Assembly: GCA_947311845.1 (NCBI GenBank)
Contig: CAMZMU010000111.1
Location: 17,289,282-17,353,281 of the forward strand
Direction: 5' to 3'
Origin: Poa pratensis
Lineage: Eukaryota; Streptophyta; Magnoliopsida; Poales; Poaceae
Length of the DNA stretch: 64,000 nt
A program made the translations under genes and the position numbers. The notes under the pieces were generated by a model. That model was not told the origin of the DNA, made no database searches, and saw nothing but the letters and a program-made list of their open reading frames with translations. The stretch's first letter is position 1. Every line of letters starts with the position of its first letter. Below are positions 1 through 12,641 of this stretch, in pieces.

Positions 1-149
1 TGTTGGTGCACATAGGTGAGCCTAGTTTATTTAGGTTGTTGGCTTGTTAATTTAAACACATAGTTTTATTCCGCAATTATCAAGCCTAAACCGGAAAAGT
101 TTTAATCGCCTATTCACCCCCCCCTCTAGGCGACATCCTTGTCCTTTCA
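1..149 (+). repeat. Partial 5' LTR of the Copia element
   Basis: Matches the last 152 bases of the 3' LTR (7864-8015) with about five small differences. Ends CTTTCA at 149, one base before the primer site. The window starts inside this LTR. Confidence 0.93.
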
Positions 150-151
150 AT

Positions 152-163
152 TGGTATCAGAGC
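152..163 (+). other. Primer binding site (initiator Met tRNA)
   Basis: TGGTATCAGAGC lies three bases after the 5' LTR. It is the standard complement of plant initiator tRNA-Met used by Copia elements for minus-strand priming. Confidence 0.9.
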
Positions 164-203
164 CTGGGCTCTCTTTTTGGGCTTTACCGCCTAGAGAGTA
201 AAG

Positions 204-2585
204 ATGTCGTATAGAGAATTAGTGCACGATCCCACTCTTATATTCGATGGCACAAATTATGATGTTTGGAAAATTCGCATGCTTAACCTTCTTAGGGACA
301 TAAACCCAAATTTTAAGAGAATTGTAGATATGGGTTTTTCTCCTCCAAAGGATTCCAAAAGTTATCTTTAGAGGATGAGGAAAACTCTTATCTCGATACT
401 CGTGTATCTAATTGTCTCATGTGTGTTTTGAGCGATGTAGTTCTTGCATCAATCATGCCTTTTCGGAACGCTCATGAGCTATGGACCAAGCTTCAAGATA
501 AATATGAAGTGTCCAATATTATTGAGGATGATTGTTCTCCCTCCACCTCCGGCCGTGACGAGTTCACAAATTTTCCACTTCACCAACATGTGATTTGTCA
601 CAAGGTAATGATATGGTGAGTGGTGATAGAAATTGCTTTGTTGATGGTGAATATTCTATTGACTATACTTCATCTCTATCTCATTGCAATGATCTATCTT
701 TGGACTTAAACACTTCTAGCACTCCAAATGTTTACATGCTAGTGTTGATAGTCCTTGCATATCATGTAATAGTTGTTTAACTAAATCTCATGATGATATG
801 CTTCATTGTCTTGTTGCCATGAAAACAATACTTCCATATCCTCTATTTCTTGTGTGGCTAACAATGTAGAGGAATCCCAACATTTGTTGGAACAAGACGT
901 GGATCTCAATGGTGCTTCAAGTATCTCTTCACCATCTTTGCCACTACTCATTTTTGCCTTATGGCTAAGGATTCAAAGGTTTCTCCACCTTTGGAACCCT
1001 CTCATCTTGTGATGATGTGGATGGGATTCTCATGGAGCGCTTATGGATGTTGAATCCATAACAAAGAAGGGTGAGATGGTATTTGGTGCTCTCCCCAAAG
1101 GTAGCAAAGCTATCCCTCCTCTAAGTGAAATCATTGTTTATGCTATTAAGAGTAGGGAAATCATTGAGGACTTGGAAACTCAATTTCTCGAGAAATGTCA
1201 AATTGAGAGAGAGGATGCCGATGAAAAGGCATCCTTAATGAATGCCCTTGAGGAAGAGCAAGAGCTTCGAGTGTCTCTTGAGAGAAACTTGAATCTCTTG
1301 ATGAATCAAATGATCTTATTATTGCTAAAATCATTAAGGAAAGAGATCATGCTATTGCTAAATATAAAGTGCTTAAAAAGGAAAAGTTGAATTTGGTGTT
1401 GGCAATGCTAGACTAATTGAGGATATAGAGAGACTTGACAAAGCTCACAAGGCTTTAGAAAGTGAACACTCTCTCCTTATCAAGTCTCATGATCAACTCC
1501 AAACTCAACTATCTAAAAATGATGAGCTTGCCAAGTTGTCTTCTTCCATTTCTAATATTGATGATGCTTGTGCTACTAACTCCACTTCTTGTGAAGCATC
1601 TATTTTGAAGGAGAATGTTGAGCTAAGGGCTCAACTTGAGTTGCTAACTAGCAAGTATGGGAATTGGAAGAAAGTCATGAAAAGCTCTCTAGCTCTAATG
1701 AGATCTTCTAGCATCCCATGCTAGGCTAAAGTTAGCTCATGAGGCTATCGCTACAAAGGTAACATCTTGTGAGCCTCATGTGGACAATGGCACAACTTCT
1801 ACTAGAAATGCTATATTGCCATGTGCTAGTCCTAGTAATTCATCCACTCACAATGTTGCTACATCTTGTGATGAATTACTTTCCATGCCTTGTTGCTCTA
1901 ACAATGAAGCTTCTACTTCCTCTAGTATTTGTGTTGATACTAACCATGTAGAAGAATTAAATGAGCTCAAGGCCCAAGTCACTTCTTTGAAGAAAGACTT
2001 GGAAAAGCGTCATGTTGGGGATTCTACACTTGACAATATGTTGAGTGTTCAAAGACGCCCCAATGACAAGAGTGGACTTGGATTCAACTCCAATATCAAG
2101 AACAAGTCCAAGTTCAACAAGAAGAAAAGGGCCAAGAACAAGTTAAAGATTCGGCCAAGATTGTTTGCTTCAAGTGCAAAGTTGAAGGGCACCATGTTAG
2201 ATCTTGCCCTTTGAAGAAGAAGGCTCTTAGTGAGAAGCAACAAGGGAAGAAGCCTCAAGTTCCTCAAGAACGGCCTCTTCCCAAGAAGAATCAAGCTACC
2301 CCTCCTCAAGTCAAGACTCCAACTAAGAAGAGAGGAGGAAGTAGATGTTGCTACCTATGCCGTGAGAAGGGTCACGTTGCTTCTTCATGCACAAATGGTA
2401 CCTTATCCAACCCCATTATTATTAATGATGATTATTCTCTTCGGAAGGATAAGGTTGGCAATGTGTTTGCCAAATATGTTGGTACTCAAAGTGGTGTCAA
2501 GAAAAGAACCATTTGGGTTGCCAAACCTATTGTGACTAACCTCTTAGGACCCAACTTGGTTGGGGACCAACAAGCTAAAACTTGA
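204..2585 (+). pseudogene. Degenerate Copia gag (nucleocapsid)
   Basis: The reading starts at ATG 204 with a typical Copia gag opening containing FDGTNYDVWK, then breaks at a stop near 369 and passes through several frames. A lysine-rich nucleocapsid part closes the gene and stays open to the stop at 2583-2585. It has two CCHC zinc knuckles (C-x2-C-x4-H-x4-C): one at 2166-2207 and one at 2349-2390. Gag coats the RNA genome of the element. The gene has at least five frame or stop breaks and cannot make full-length Gag; any movement would need proteins supplied by a relative. Confidence 0.8.
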
Positions 2586-5500
2586 TCAATAGGTGTTGTT
2601 GGAGGGCATTGGAGACTTGGCTACATCATGAAGAATTAAGGGACTTCATCAATTATATTCTCTCAAGCCAAGTCATTTGGATTATATTGTTCTATCCATA
2701 TCCAATGTTCCTCCTTGCGGTAACTTTTATTTAAATCATATATACATTGAAAGTTGCTTGCACCCTTGCATGTGTTAGGTTTTGTACCTTGCTAGTGTTT
2801 ATGTGTTGTGCTCTCTACTTACTTATCTTGAGTAATCAAGTATGTGTATGTTGGTTTGCACATCATTTACTTGTGTTGAGCCTTATTGCTTTTATTTGAT
2901 ATCTTATCTTGTTGGCTCTCTTTTTGAGAGATTAATGGACTATCCATTTTGGGAGAGTGATATGCTTCGTGCACTTCACAATCCTAAAAATGTGTGTACA
3001 TGAGGAATACCACTTAGTGTGATACATAAATATTATCTATTCTCTATGTGGTATGTCATGCTCATGAGAAATTCAAATTCTATAATGTCCATTAATTTCT
3101 CGAGTTGGTTTTGTTTGCCTCTTGCTTTAAAGAAAATTTGGATTATCACATTATGGGGGAGTAATAAGCTATGTGCATATTACAAACCTAGAAAATGTGA
3201 ACATGTGAGGTATTGCCACCTAGAATTGATTTGTTATTAATCTTATTCCTATGTGGCATGTTGCTCAAACAAGTTCCATCTTTGGTAAAATGATTTTGTT
3301 TAATCACTCTTTTGGATCTTGTTTGCGATGGACATTCTTGGTACGGTTTTCCCCAAATATGTTCGCATATCCTTTTGGGAAATCGATTGCTTCAAGCTAC
3401 TCTTAGTAGTGGCTTTGCATGATCGCGTGAATACTTGAAGCTATCAAGAATATCTATCTATTTAAGCTTTGGCCTTTAAATCTTCTTTTGCCATATGCTT
3501 ATTTGTTGTGAAATTGGTCTTCAATATCATTCCTATATACCACCGAGAAATATCTCTATATACTCCTTGTCCTTGACAAGTGATACTCATATGTGTGGTG
3601 AAATTTGTAGACATCTTCACTTTGGCTTTTGCTTTGAATTTGCCTTATTTTTGTTGCCAAGGATTTGTTTGATCTAACTCTCACTTGTCTTCCTTCTATC
3701 TTTTGGATCCTTGTTGCTCTACTCAAAATTCGCTTTGTGCTTTCTTGTGTTAGGAAAAGCAATGATCCCATTCTTGGGAAGCTATCCTACATTGAGTAGA
3801 ACATCATTCTTTAAATTGGTTTTGCATCTTATTGCTTTCCTTGAACATGACTAGTGTTTGAATAATATGTATGGAGAGTGATGATCCCATTTGTGTGCAT
3901 TTTGTATTCAAATGCAAGATCATAAATAATGCACAAATCTTGGGGGAGCCATCCTATATGCTTTTGAACATTAGTTGTCTTCAATTGGTATTTGATCCCG
4001 ATGACGTGTCTCTTTGGAAGACAAACATTTCTCGTCTTGGTACTTTGTGCCATCATGAGAAGTGTAGAGGGTTTGGTTTATTCCTTGATGATATTTTCAT
4101 CAATTGGTTCTTACTTTCATTTGGCATCTTCTCAAAGTGGTATCTTCAATCATGTGTTGATTTGGGTTTTTGATATAATTTGGACAATTCTTTTTCTTGT
4201 CACACTTGTGAGTGCTTTCTTGATTTAATTGGTGTTTTGTCCAAATTGTATCTCATTTGGTTCTTGAAAGTCTTGTGCATGCATATTTACTATATGTATA
4301 TCTTATGGCATGCTTACTTTCGTTGATCCAATATATAGGATAAATCCAACAAATCCTAAATGGCTAAGATGTGCATGAAATTCAATTTCATATCAATATG
4401 CACATATTTATGTGGAGTTTGTCCTATGTATTGTAGTTGCTCTAACTACTTTGGGCCCAATAAGTTTGGGACCATTTTGTACTTGAATTTGTTTTAGGTA
4501 CATTGGAGTGCATTGGGAGCTTGTCTCATTTACAAGGAAGGTGTTATCACCATGTGCTTATTGGAGCCAAGCTCGGATGATCGTGAACTCTTATCTTCTA
4601 CATCACCAATGCTATCTCGGTAACAAGTATCTACCTCATGCATACTCTAGCTTCAACCTTGTGTAGGTTGTATCTTGGCATGGATTTCTCTTTTGCAATT
4701 CATTTGGTTCTTGCAAAACAAGTTTATTGCAAATGTGAGCAAGCCGGGATGATTACATATCAAGGGGAATATACATAATCATTTTATTGATTGATCAATC
4801 CCAAATATGTTAATCTAGCACTTTCTACTCTATGTCTCGCATATGCAATATTGATGTTTCTTCAAAATCATTTGCCTTTGCGATACTTGTTATCTTTCTC
4901 GGAGCATCCCATCTACCTTTTTTTTCCTTGTGGATTTTTTGATGCTATGATGAGATTGTGTTGGAAGTTCATCTATATCCTTCTAAGATAAAATTGAGCT
5001 TTGTGCTATGCTTTTAAGCAATGATCTTATTGGTATATATATGACTTCCTCTTGGATATCATGTTCTTCACCGTTGTATCTATTTTGTGTGTGCATGTTT
5101 ATTTTTGGACTTATATCTTCATGATTGATGTCTAATTAGAAACTTATACACATGAGAGTAGCTACATCTTTAATTGGTATTCCAATCTTCTAGTGACCAC
5201 CTTTTTTTTCTTCTTGTTTGATTCTTTGGTGGTTTCTAAAAGCCACAAGCTTTGTTTTTCATTTGGTATGCTTTTGCATCTTAATAAGCTTGTGGACCCA
5301 TTTGCTACTCTTTTGTTTGTGTTCAAAATTATCTAGGAGGGAGTGAGGATTCCATGTTGTGCACAACATATTAAAATGAAAATCCTACTTTGTGCACGTA
5401 CCTTGGGGAGTTCCCTCTTGATTTTTAGAACACTTCTTCGGATCCTTTTGTTTGCTTGGTTCTTTCGTCGAAGTATCTTTCTCTTTGATATTCTTTTGCA

Positions 5501-5796
5501 ACTTTTGGATCCTCGATCTAGTTTGATCTCCCTCCATATATTCGTCATTGGATATGTGCATTTGATTTCACTCATATTATGAGAAATGCACACATTATGG
5601 GGGAGCTCTTATTATATTGGCCTTCGATGCCAATGGGGGAGAAGTTTACAGGGTTTAAGGGAATTTGGAGTTATGCTTTAGTTTCGTTCTTAAGCATTTG
5701 CCTTTCTCTCTCTTGCATCCTTGCTCTTTGTGTTGCATGGTTGTTTAATTCATTATATAAACCCTCGTAAAAGGGATTGTCATCAATTACCAAAAT
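2586..5796 (+). other. Non-coding internal region behind gag, with decayed repeats
   Basis: Three kilobases without a credible protein on either strand. It has repeated purine runs resembling the polypurine tract (for example 3154-3161, 3941-3948, 5603-5610, 5636-5643) and similar surrounding text, as if a unit containing the 3' end of the element had been copied several times and decayed. There is no sign of pol. Confidence 0.6.
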
Positions 5797-5804
5797 GGGG
5801 GAGA
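5797..5804 (+). other. Polypurine tract of the Copia element
   Basis: GGGGGAGA, one base before the 3' LTR. Expected primer for plus-strand DNA synthesis. Confidence 0.8.
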
Positions 5805-5805
5805 T

Positions 5806-8015
5806 TGAAAGTGCATGTGCTGCCCCATGCGTGGTTTTGGTAATTAATGACAATCCTTATGGACTAATGTTTGCATTGAGATATCTTTATAGATCTTGTC
5901 CATAAAGAAGATTGGAGTTCATGTGTTGGACTCTAGAAGATTGCATGATGACCAATGCTCTATCAAGTGTTTATATGAAGAATGGTCATGTGAAGAGTTG
6001 AGCTTATTGCAAGCATGGCTTGGAAAAGAAGATTGAGTGAACTTCATGTTTATCTCCAAGCCATCATCTATATCAAGATAAGAAGATGAAGTGCAAGTGG
6101 ATTCATGAAGACGGAGTTTAGCAAGGCTCTCCCATAATGGTGTATGGGGGAGTATTTGGAGAAGTCTTCATCAAGCATGTGCTAGCAAGCACAATCAAGA
6201 AAGGTGTTCCAACTTGAGAGAGTCAAGATCGTCATCATCGAGCTCAAGTGGAATGCGCAAGGCAAAGGTATGATCTTGATAGGTTTTCTATTTTACCGGT
6301 CTCGTGGTATTAGTGGGAGACCGGGTTATAGGATATAAGGCGTACTATCAAGAGGGGCTCTCAAGTGAGTAACTTGATCGCATCTTTGTGGAGAGCTTAA
6401 ACCTTTGCATTTTGGCATATCATCTTTATTGGTTTTTATTTGGATTTTATCCATGTGAGAATTTAGAGCTTGTGTTCATCTCCATACCAAGCTCTAGTTC
6501 ATCAAAAATGAATTTCATTTGTATATCTTATTGCGTTTTTGACGTTCGATGTTTTACCGGTTTGTCTTTTCTAAGAGAGGTCAAACTCTCTACTTTGGTT
6601 TCCTCCTCACATGATCGACTATGATGTGTATATGCATGATCTTGTAGAGCTTGTGAGTATTCTAACAAGCCCAAGATTATAGAAAACGGAGTCCGGATGA
6701 GAAACATATTGCGGTTTTGGTTTGGAGGTTTTATCAGTTGTTCTTTTATCGAGAGGTCCAACCTTTCCCCATTTGGTTTTATCCTCCATTGTTGTACTAT
6801 GATGTTTCTCTGCATGATCTTGTAAAGCTCTTCGTTACGATTCCAACGAGCCCAAGATTATCGAAATCGGAGTCCGGATGAAAAACATATTGCACTTTTA
6901 TCGGTCTTGTCTGTCTGGCCAGCCCCCAGGCCGGCCAGACCGGCTCCCAGACCGGCCGGGTCGGGTGGTGGCCGGTTTCTAGGCCAGCCAAACCGGCTCC
7001 CAGGCCGGCTCGCAGTTTCTTGGCATAACGGTTGGTTTCGGGTGACCTATTTAAAGGGGCTTCTTCCCCAACGGTTACAACATGTCTTGAGCAAGTTTTT
7101 CCCCTCTCTCTCCTCCATTGTTGACCTTTGGAAAAGCTTGCCTTCCTCTCTATCCCTCTCATGATTCTTGCATATCTTTGAGGGAAATTGAGAGGAGATC
7201 TAGATCTACATATTCATCCAATCCATTCCTCCTCTAAGTGAGGGGAACCTAGTAGATCTTGATCTTGAAGTTCCATTTGTTGTGTTCTTCGTTGTTCTTC
7301 CTCTCTTCTCCCCCCATAAGCATTAGTTGCTTGTGGTGGATTCGAGAGTGAAGGATTTGAGCCTTGTGCTCTTGCCATTGCTTCGTTGCATCGGTTTGTG
7401 CTCTCCACGAGGATTCGTGGAAGTTGAAAGCTTGTGAACTTGTTACTCTTGGGTCTTTGGACCCTAGACGCCCGTGTGGTGGTTGAGACCCTTGTGTGGT
7501 CACTTGTAGCTGTTCGGGAGCCCCCAATCCCATTGTGGGTTGTGCCCCGGATCGTTGTTGAAAGGCTCCGGATTTCCGCCTCGAAGGATTCCGATAGTGG
7601 AAGGTGAACCAAACCTTTGTGGTGCGGTTCATCGGAGAAGAAGGTGAAACCTTTGTGGTTGTTGAACCATTGTGTTGGTTCACACCTCTCCAACGAGACG
7701 TACTCCCTTAACAAGGAGGAACTCGGGAATACATCCTCGTCTCCGCGTGCCTCGGTTATTTCTATACACGAGCTTTTTACTTATGCACTTTACATTGTGA
7801 TAGCCTTCGTGCTTGAAGTATTCTATTGCTATCACCTTGTTGCTTGTCTTGCTTAGCATAAGTTGTTGGTGCACATAGGTGAGCCTAGTTTATTTAGGTT
7901 GTTGGCTTGTTAATTTAAACACATAGTTTTATTCCGCAATTATCAAGCCTTTACCGGAAAAGTTTTAAATCGCCTATTCACCTCCCCCCCTCTAGGCGAC
8001 ATCCTTCTCCTTTCA
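5806..8015 (+). repeat. 3' LTR of the Copia element, 2210 bp
   Basis: Bounded by TGAAAG and CTTTCA, a perfect 6-bp inverted end. Contains a 179-bp tandem duplication (6549-6727 and 6728-6899), a CCGGC-rich block (about 6917-7015) and a TATA-like box at 7048. Several short ORFs inside are chance. Confidence 0.92.
7048..7055 (+). promoter_or_regulatory. Probable LTR TATA box
   Basis: TATTTAAA in the U3-like part of the LTR, followed by a C/T-rich tract, as expected just before a retrotransposon transcription start. Not proven. Confidence 0.4.
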
Positions 8016-8799
8016 CCGGGATCGTTGGAGCACATTGATGTCATTGGCGGCACCGCGGTGCCAAAATATGCATGCCAGATCCAAAGATCGTAGTCTTCCA
8101 CGCCTCAAGTATGACACTGCACTTTCCGTGATGCCCTGACTTGTACATACCTTGTCAAGCGAACGGGCAGTTCTGCCAGTTCCAATGCATGCAATCGATG
8201 CTTCCAAGCATCCCTGTAAATCCTCTTGCTTGGCCTTGTGCCAAGAGACGAGCCGTGTCAGCCTTATTTGGTGTTCTCAGATATTCGTCTCCAAACACCT
8301 TCACAACTGCCTTACAAAATCTGTAGGTGGCTTCGACGGCGGTGGACTCAGACATGCGGAGATAGTCATTCAACGCATCGGCGGGAAGCCTGTAAGCAAG
8401 GCACCGTATGGCCGCCGTGCATTTCTGAAGAGATGAAAACCCAAGGAGACCGGTGCAGTCTCTCTTCAGCTCAAAGTAGTCGTCGTAATCGCAAACGCCA
8501 TGCACGATCTTCCTGAACACGTCCCTGCTCATCCTAAAGCGCCGGCGAAATTCATGAGGAAAGTTCGCCGGCTTCTGGGCAAAGTAGTCGTTGCACAAGA
8601 GCATGTGACCAGTTGCTCTGTTACGTTCCTTGTTGGCCCTCCGCCCCTTCACTGATCCTCCAAACTTCGTCGCCGCGTCTGCCTCGACCGCGACATCTAG
8701 AAGTGCGGCCACGACCATCTCATTCTCCTCCTCGTCGGCCGCAAGGGCGGCATCCTCCGCCATCATTTCAAAAAACATGATTTCGTTGTCGCTGTCCAT
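8016..8799 (-). pseudogene. Harbinger transposase (HARBI1-like nuclease), 5' half, broken
   Basis: Starts at ATG 8799. The first 214 residues are open: an acidic N-terminus, a basic stretch, then the family pattern RCLAYRLPADALNDYLRMSE and the catalytic-domain start GSIDCMHW. A TGG-to-TGA nonsense change stops the frame at 8155. Recognisable text continues in frame (QGMYKSGHHGKCSVILEA), then needs at least two frame changes to reach NDINVLQRS, where the Copia LTR cuts it at 8016. The enzyme would cut and paste the transposon through a DDE nuclease; this copy cannot work. The GC-rich leader upstream of the start, up to 9050, holds no other ORF. Confidence 0.88.
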
Positions 8800-9050
8800 T
8801 GCCTATTGGATGAAACAAAGCAATGAAACAAGGTCACAAATGACCAATCAATAAAATCAGCCTATCAACCAATGGTCGAACAGGTTGCAGGCGGGGCGGG
8901 AGGGAAGAAGAGGCGTACCCGGCTGAATTAGCTGCGCCGTCGCAAGACGAGGTCGGAGACCGGAGGAGAGCGGCGGCAAGCTGGCGTGCGTGAGTGCTGC
9001 GGTTTGGGCCCCGAGTTGCGAATCAAGCAGGCGGCGACGAGAGTGGCGGT
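8800..9050 (-). other. Harbinger 5' leader next to the hAT insertion
   Basis: GC-rich untranslated sequence ahead of the transposase start. Its last 8 bases (9043-9050, GTGGCGGT) are the left copy of the hAT target duplication; the leader continues at 22682. Confidence 0.6.
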
Positions 9051-9060
9051 CAGTGGCGGA

Positions 9061-10138
9061 GCCAGGATTTTGCCGTGACCCGCGCCAACATTAAGCTTTT
9101 ACAGTGCAATGTGGCTGGTATACAAAAAATTGTAGTAGCTCTAATTTTTTTTCAAATGCAATGGAGGAAAATGAACTGTTTTCTCAGTTGGTTTAACTGA
9201 AACCATTTTTGTACATTTTGGCAACAAAAAAAATCGTTTTGTACACCAATAGTTGCACCATTTACACAGGGAGGAAAGGTCAAAGGTGTTGCATTGAGCT
9301 CGATACACATAAGCCGGGAAAGTTGCGACACACACGGGACGGGGAGCAGGCAACGTTTCGTGCATAGGGCGACAAAAGCCAGCAGTCTATGGATTTGTTT
9401 TCAGTTCATATTCATATGATGGATCAGTACCTCGGCCTTGTACTCTGAATAGATCACTCCGTGCGAGACAAGGCTGACATCTCTAATGGCTACTAGTGAA
9501 ATTGGAGCAATCGGAGGCTGCGAAGAGGCACACGAAGAGCTGGACTAAAATTTCTACGCCAGGGGTCCATGTGGCAACGGGGACACTAACCACCGGTTAT
9601 TGCTATACCAAAACCATCCCCACGAAACAAATTTCTTACCGTCCCCATCCCCAATAACGTTACGGGACAGGTTTCATACCATAACCACTACCCAGCGGGT
9701 AACAAATAACCATCTCCACTAAGTCAGCAAATTGAGTATAAAAAAAGAGCAACAATTCCCCTGTACCAGCAAAGATATAACACAAATATGAGCAGTCACA
9801 ACATATGATAGCTACAATAATATAAAGAGTTCACAAAGGCACACAGCCACAAATAGATAATCCCCAGCACTAGCTAAATAAATGACAGTTCACAAAATAT
9901 ATCACAGCAGCATAATATATCAAAGTTAAAAGCAAAAAGGCACACGGGCACAAATTAAAGTGCTCAACACACTAAATCCAGACCACAATTACGTTTAGTC
10001 ATTACATAACATTCATCATTAAAACTAGCACCTTCTATACAGGCGGGGCGGGCGGCGGCCGGAGAGGGACGGCGGGCGGGCGGGCGGCCGGAGAGGGACG
10101 GTGGGAGGCGAGGACGTGAGGTAGGGCTAGGGCGCGTG
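9061..10138. other. hAT interior, left part, non-coding
   Basis: No protein. 9570-9720 is rich in ACCGGTTAT, ACCGTCCCC and GGGTAAC motifs that recall Ac-type subterminal repeats. 9780-9990 is AT-rich with repeated CACAAA words. 10040-10138 is a G-rich stretch with two copies of GGCCGGAGAGGGACGG that looks like a leader on the minus strand. Confidence 0.5.
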
Positions 10139-11113
10139 TGATGCATGTAAAATGCATACATGAACTTTGCATTGTATTACTTATATTTCAATCATATTTG
10201 CATCATATAAGGGTTATATCATTGTTTTATATTGATTTTGGGAATATTTCATAGTTTCCCTATTTTTCTGAAATTAACCCTGCACAGGCAGAAAACCCTA
10301 TTTCTATATTTTGATGTTTCAGAGACCCAAACGACGTCCAAATGACCTGGAAATTTACGAGCATCAGTTTTTGGAAGGAACGAAGCGTGGGAGCGAAGGA
10401 AGCGAACAAACGGAGGCCCGAGGGCCAAGATAGGGTGGCCCACGCGGCCAGATTCCTTGGCCGCGTGGGACCCACCATCTTGGGCCTCGAGGCTCCGCTG
10501 CCGTCGATCTTCTTCCCGAGCCTCCGTCTTGACCTAAAAACAACTATAAAAATAGCCCCCCAAAGGCTTTCGGAGGGAGTGCCGCCGAAACACAGAAACC
10601 ACGAAACAGAGACCTGGAGTTGCAGATTGGAGGGGAAAACTCCGGCGGGGCGCTGCCGGCGTGGTCTCCATCTTCTCCAACGACTTCTCCACCGTCTCCA
10701 TGATGAAGGGGAGTAGTCCACCCCCTGGACTTTGGGTTTGTGGTGGTAACTTGATATAATCTCTCTATGTATGATCATTGTTGAAGTCCATATGATGTGC
10801 CTTGCATAAGTATGGATCTATCTATGTAATTCCTATGGTGGATATTGTGGTATGAGATAATATTTGTTATGCATTTACCGTTGTGTTGGAGCTTTTATGA
10901 CTTGTCATACTTTGGAGATATTCTATGATGCATGTGATGGTTTGATTTATGCATAATACCTTGTTTATCCTTGTCATGAGGTGATTGACACCACCAAGTG
11001 TAGATAGATGAGAGAGATGTGGTCATGCACACGAAATATGAATCATTACACTAGTGTTTAGAATATTGTCCATAAAGAAGTATGATGTATGTAGGTACGG
11101 GGTGACCGATGTG
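10139..11113 (+). repeat. Athila-like LTR, plus orientation (solo or truncated), interrupted at its 3' end
   Basis: Begins TGATGCATG at 10139. It shares with the neighbouring Athila LTRs the palindrome CCCACGCGGCC / GGCCGCGTGGG (10439-10469), and it has a good TATA box at 10545. The complete Athila element interrupts it at 11113, and a further 125 bases or so continue at 20879 to about 21003. No coding region in plus orientation follows, so it is a solo LTR or a truncated end. I could not find a clean 5-bp duplication around it. Confidence 0.55.
10545..10552 (+). promoter_or_regulatory. TATA box of the Athila-like LTR
   Basis: TATAAAAA, 17 bp after CTTGACCTAAAAAC and about 75 bp after the palindrome. 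The same order and spacing occur in front of ORF3 of the neighbouring Athila element (14316-14431). Confidence 0.55.
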
Positions 11114-12627
11114 TGATGACTCCCAAGTGCAGGAGATCAATTGTAGTACCTTTCAAATAGAAAAGATTGTCGAACCCACGAGGAGCTGAAGGTATTGGTT
11201 AGTAAGATTGATAAACAAAGCAATGAAAGATACAAGTGTTTTTGGTATTTTCGGTTGTATAATTCCAATGCAGCAAGTAACAGTAGCAAGTGAAAGCTCT
11301 CAAAGAGAGAAAGCCCAATCCTCTTATGTGGCAAGAGGACAAGCTCAAGTGATGTGTAACTTATATGTGGCAAACGTTCCCGAGGGCGGCATGGATGATG
11401 CTAGGCATAGAGATTTATTAAACAACACGTTGAATATCTTGTCAAGTTTTAATCTCTTTGGACGGAGCCATAATTAGGTATAGCTAAATAAATAAACTAC
11501 AACCCCTTATGATGGATCATGTGGCCAAGCAAATGACTGCACAAGAATTATTAAGACATAAAGTCCCACCATAGCATTACACTCTAAGGTCCCCGATACT
11601 AATACCCTCATAATATAACTTCATGACTCGGTCTCAGGTTTACGTGTCCTCCCAAGTCTCCATCAATTCATTACACTACGGTGTTCTCCTATGAGCCCAT
11701 AAAGGTGAAGTGTTGTGCAGTCGACGTTCGCACAACACCATCATAGAATCACATAAAAGATAAACTCTTGACAAAATACCAACACATGTCATATATAAAT
11801 CATTGCCAATTCATCCTATGCCCTCAGGAACATACGGGAACTACTCACAACGTGCGAACATGATCATATCAGTGGCATAAGTGGTACAACACAATCTGAA
11901 ATTATAACTTCACCACCAAATAATGACAAGTACTCAATCACAAACATGAATAGTAGCACAAGACAAGTATCTAGGGTATAGCAACTCTCAAACTGCGAGG
12001 GGAACGGAGTGGATCACGGTGATGATGATGGTGATGGTGCTGGTCTTGATGGGGGTGATGATGTAGAGGCCTCCTCCCACGCCAAGGAGGAGAGGTGATG
12101 ACGATGACGATGATTTCCCCCTTCTCCGGAGTTCCGGAGCAGCAGGATCTGACCCCCCTCGGAAGGGATCAGGAGTTTCGCCGCCGCCGCGACCTCGGAT
12201 GGACTTGGAAAAATTAGGGCGTTACTTTTCGGGCGAGACGAAGGCGTCGATAAAAAGCCCCAGGCGAGGAGGTGCCCGAGGCACCTTTGGGTGGTCCCAC
12301 GCGGCCAGGTACATGGGCCGCGTGGGCCACCCCCATTTGGCCCTCGTGGCTCTCCTCTCTTCGGTCTTCTTCCCTCTGCCTTTCTCCCGATGAAAAACTG
12401 ACGCAGTATTTTTCCTTTTATTATTTGAGTCCTGTAGCTCCTGAAACATTAAAGACAAGAAAAAGGAGGTTTTCTGCCTCCCAGAAATTAAATACCAAAA
12501 ATAGGGACTTTGTATGAAAGTCCCCAAAATCATCTAAAACATGTAGAAACAATCATATAATCATGCAAATAACATTCTAGTATGATACTAAAAGTTATAT
12601 AAATGATGATATAAAATGCACGTATCA
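11114..12627 (-). repeat. 3' LTR of the Athila element
   Basis: 1514 bp. On the coding strand it starts TGATACGTGC. It contains the 11-bp palindrome arms at 12296-12306 and 12316-12326. Differs from the other LTR by only a few substitutions and small indels on reading. Confidence 0.93.
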
Positions 12628-12641
12628 ACTCCCCCAAGCTT
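12627..12641 (-). other. Polypurine tract of the Athila element
   Basis: On the minus strand AAGCTTGGGGGAGTT, overlapping the LTR edge by a base. An identical 15-base copy lies inside the element at 13612-13626. Confidence 0.75.

Larger units (their letters stand above)
1..8015 (+). mobile_element. Non-autonomous Copia-type LTR retrotransposon with long LTRs
   Basis: The 3' LTR is complete (5806-8015, TGAAAG to CTTTCA) and the end of the 5' LTR is at 1-149, so about 2.06 kb of that LTR lies left of the window. A methionine-tRNA primer site follows the 5' LTR and a purine tract precedes the 3' LTR. Inside there is only a decayed gag with two zinc knuckles; I see no protease, integrase or reverse transcriptase. 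The 3.2 kb behind gag is AT-rich and non-coding. Long LTRs, this primer site and a long tail behind the coding part recall the grass SIRE/Maximus group, but that placement is inference. The element sits inside a Harbinger transposase gene. Confidence 0.88.

Noticed and set aside
7214..7714. Minus-strand ORFs of 166 and 144 residues
   Set aside because: Entirely inside the Copia LTR, overlapping each other in different frames, no domain.
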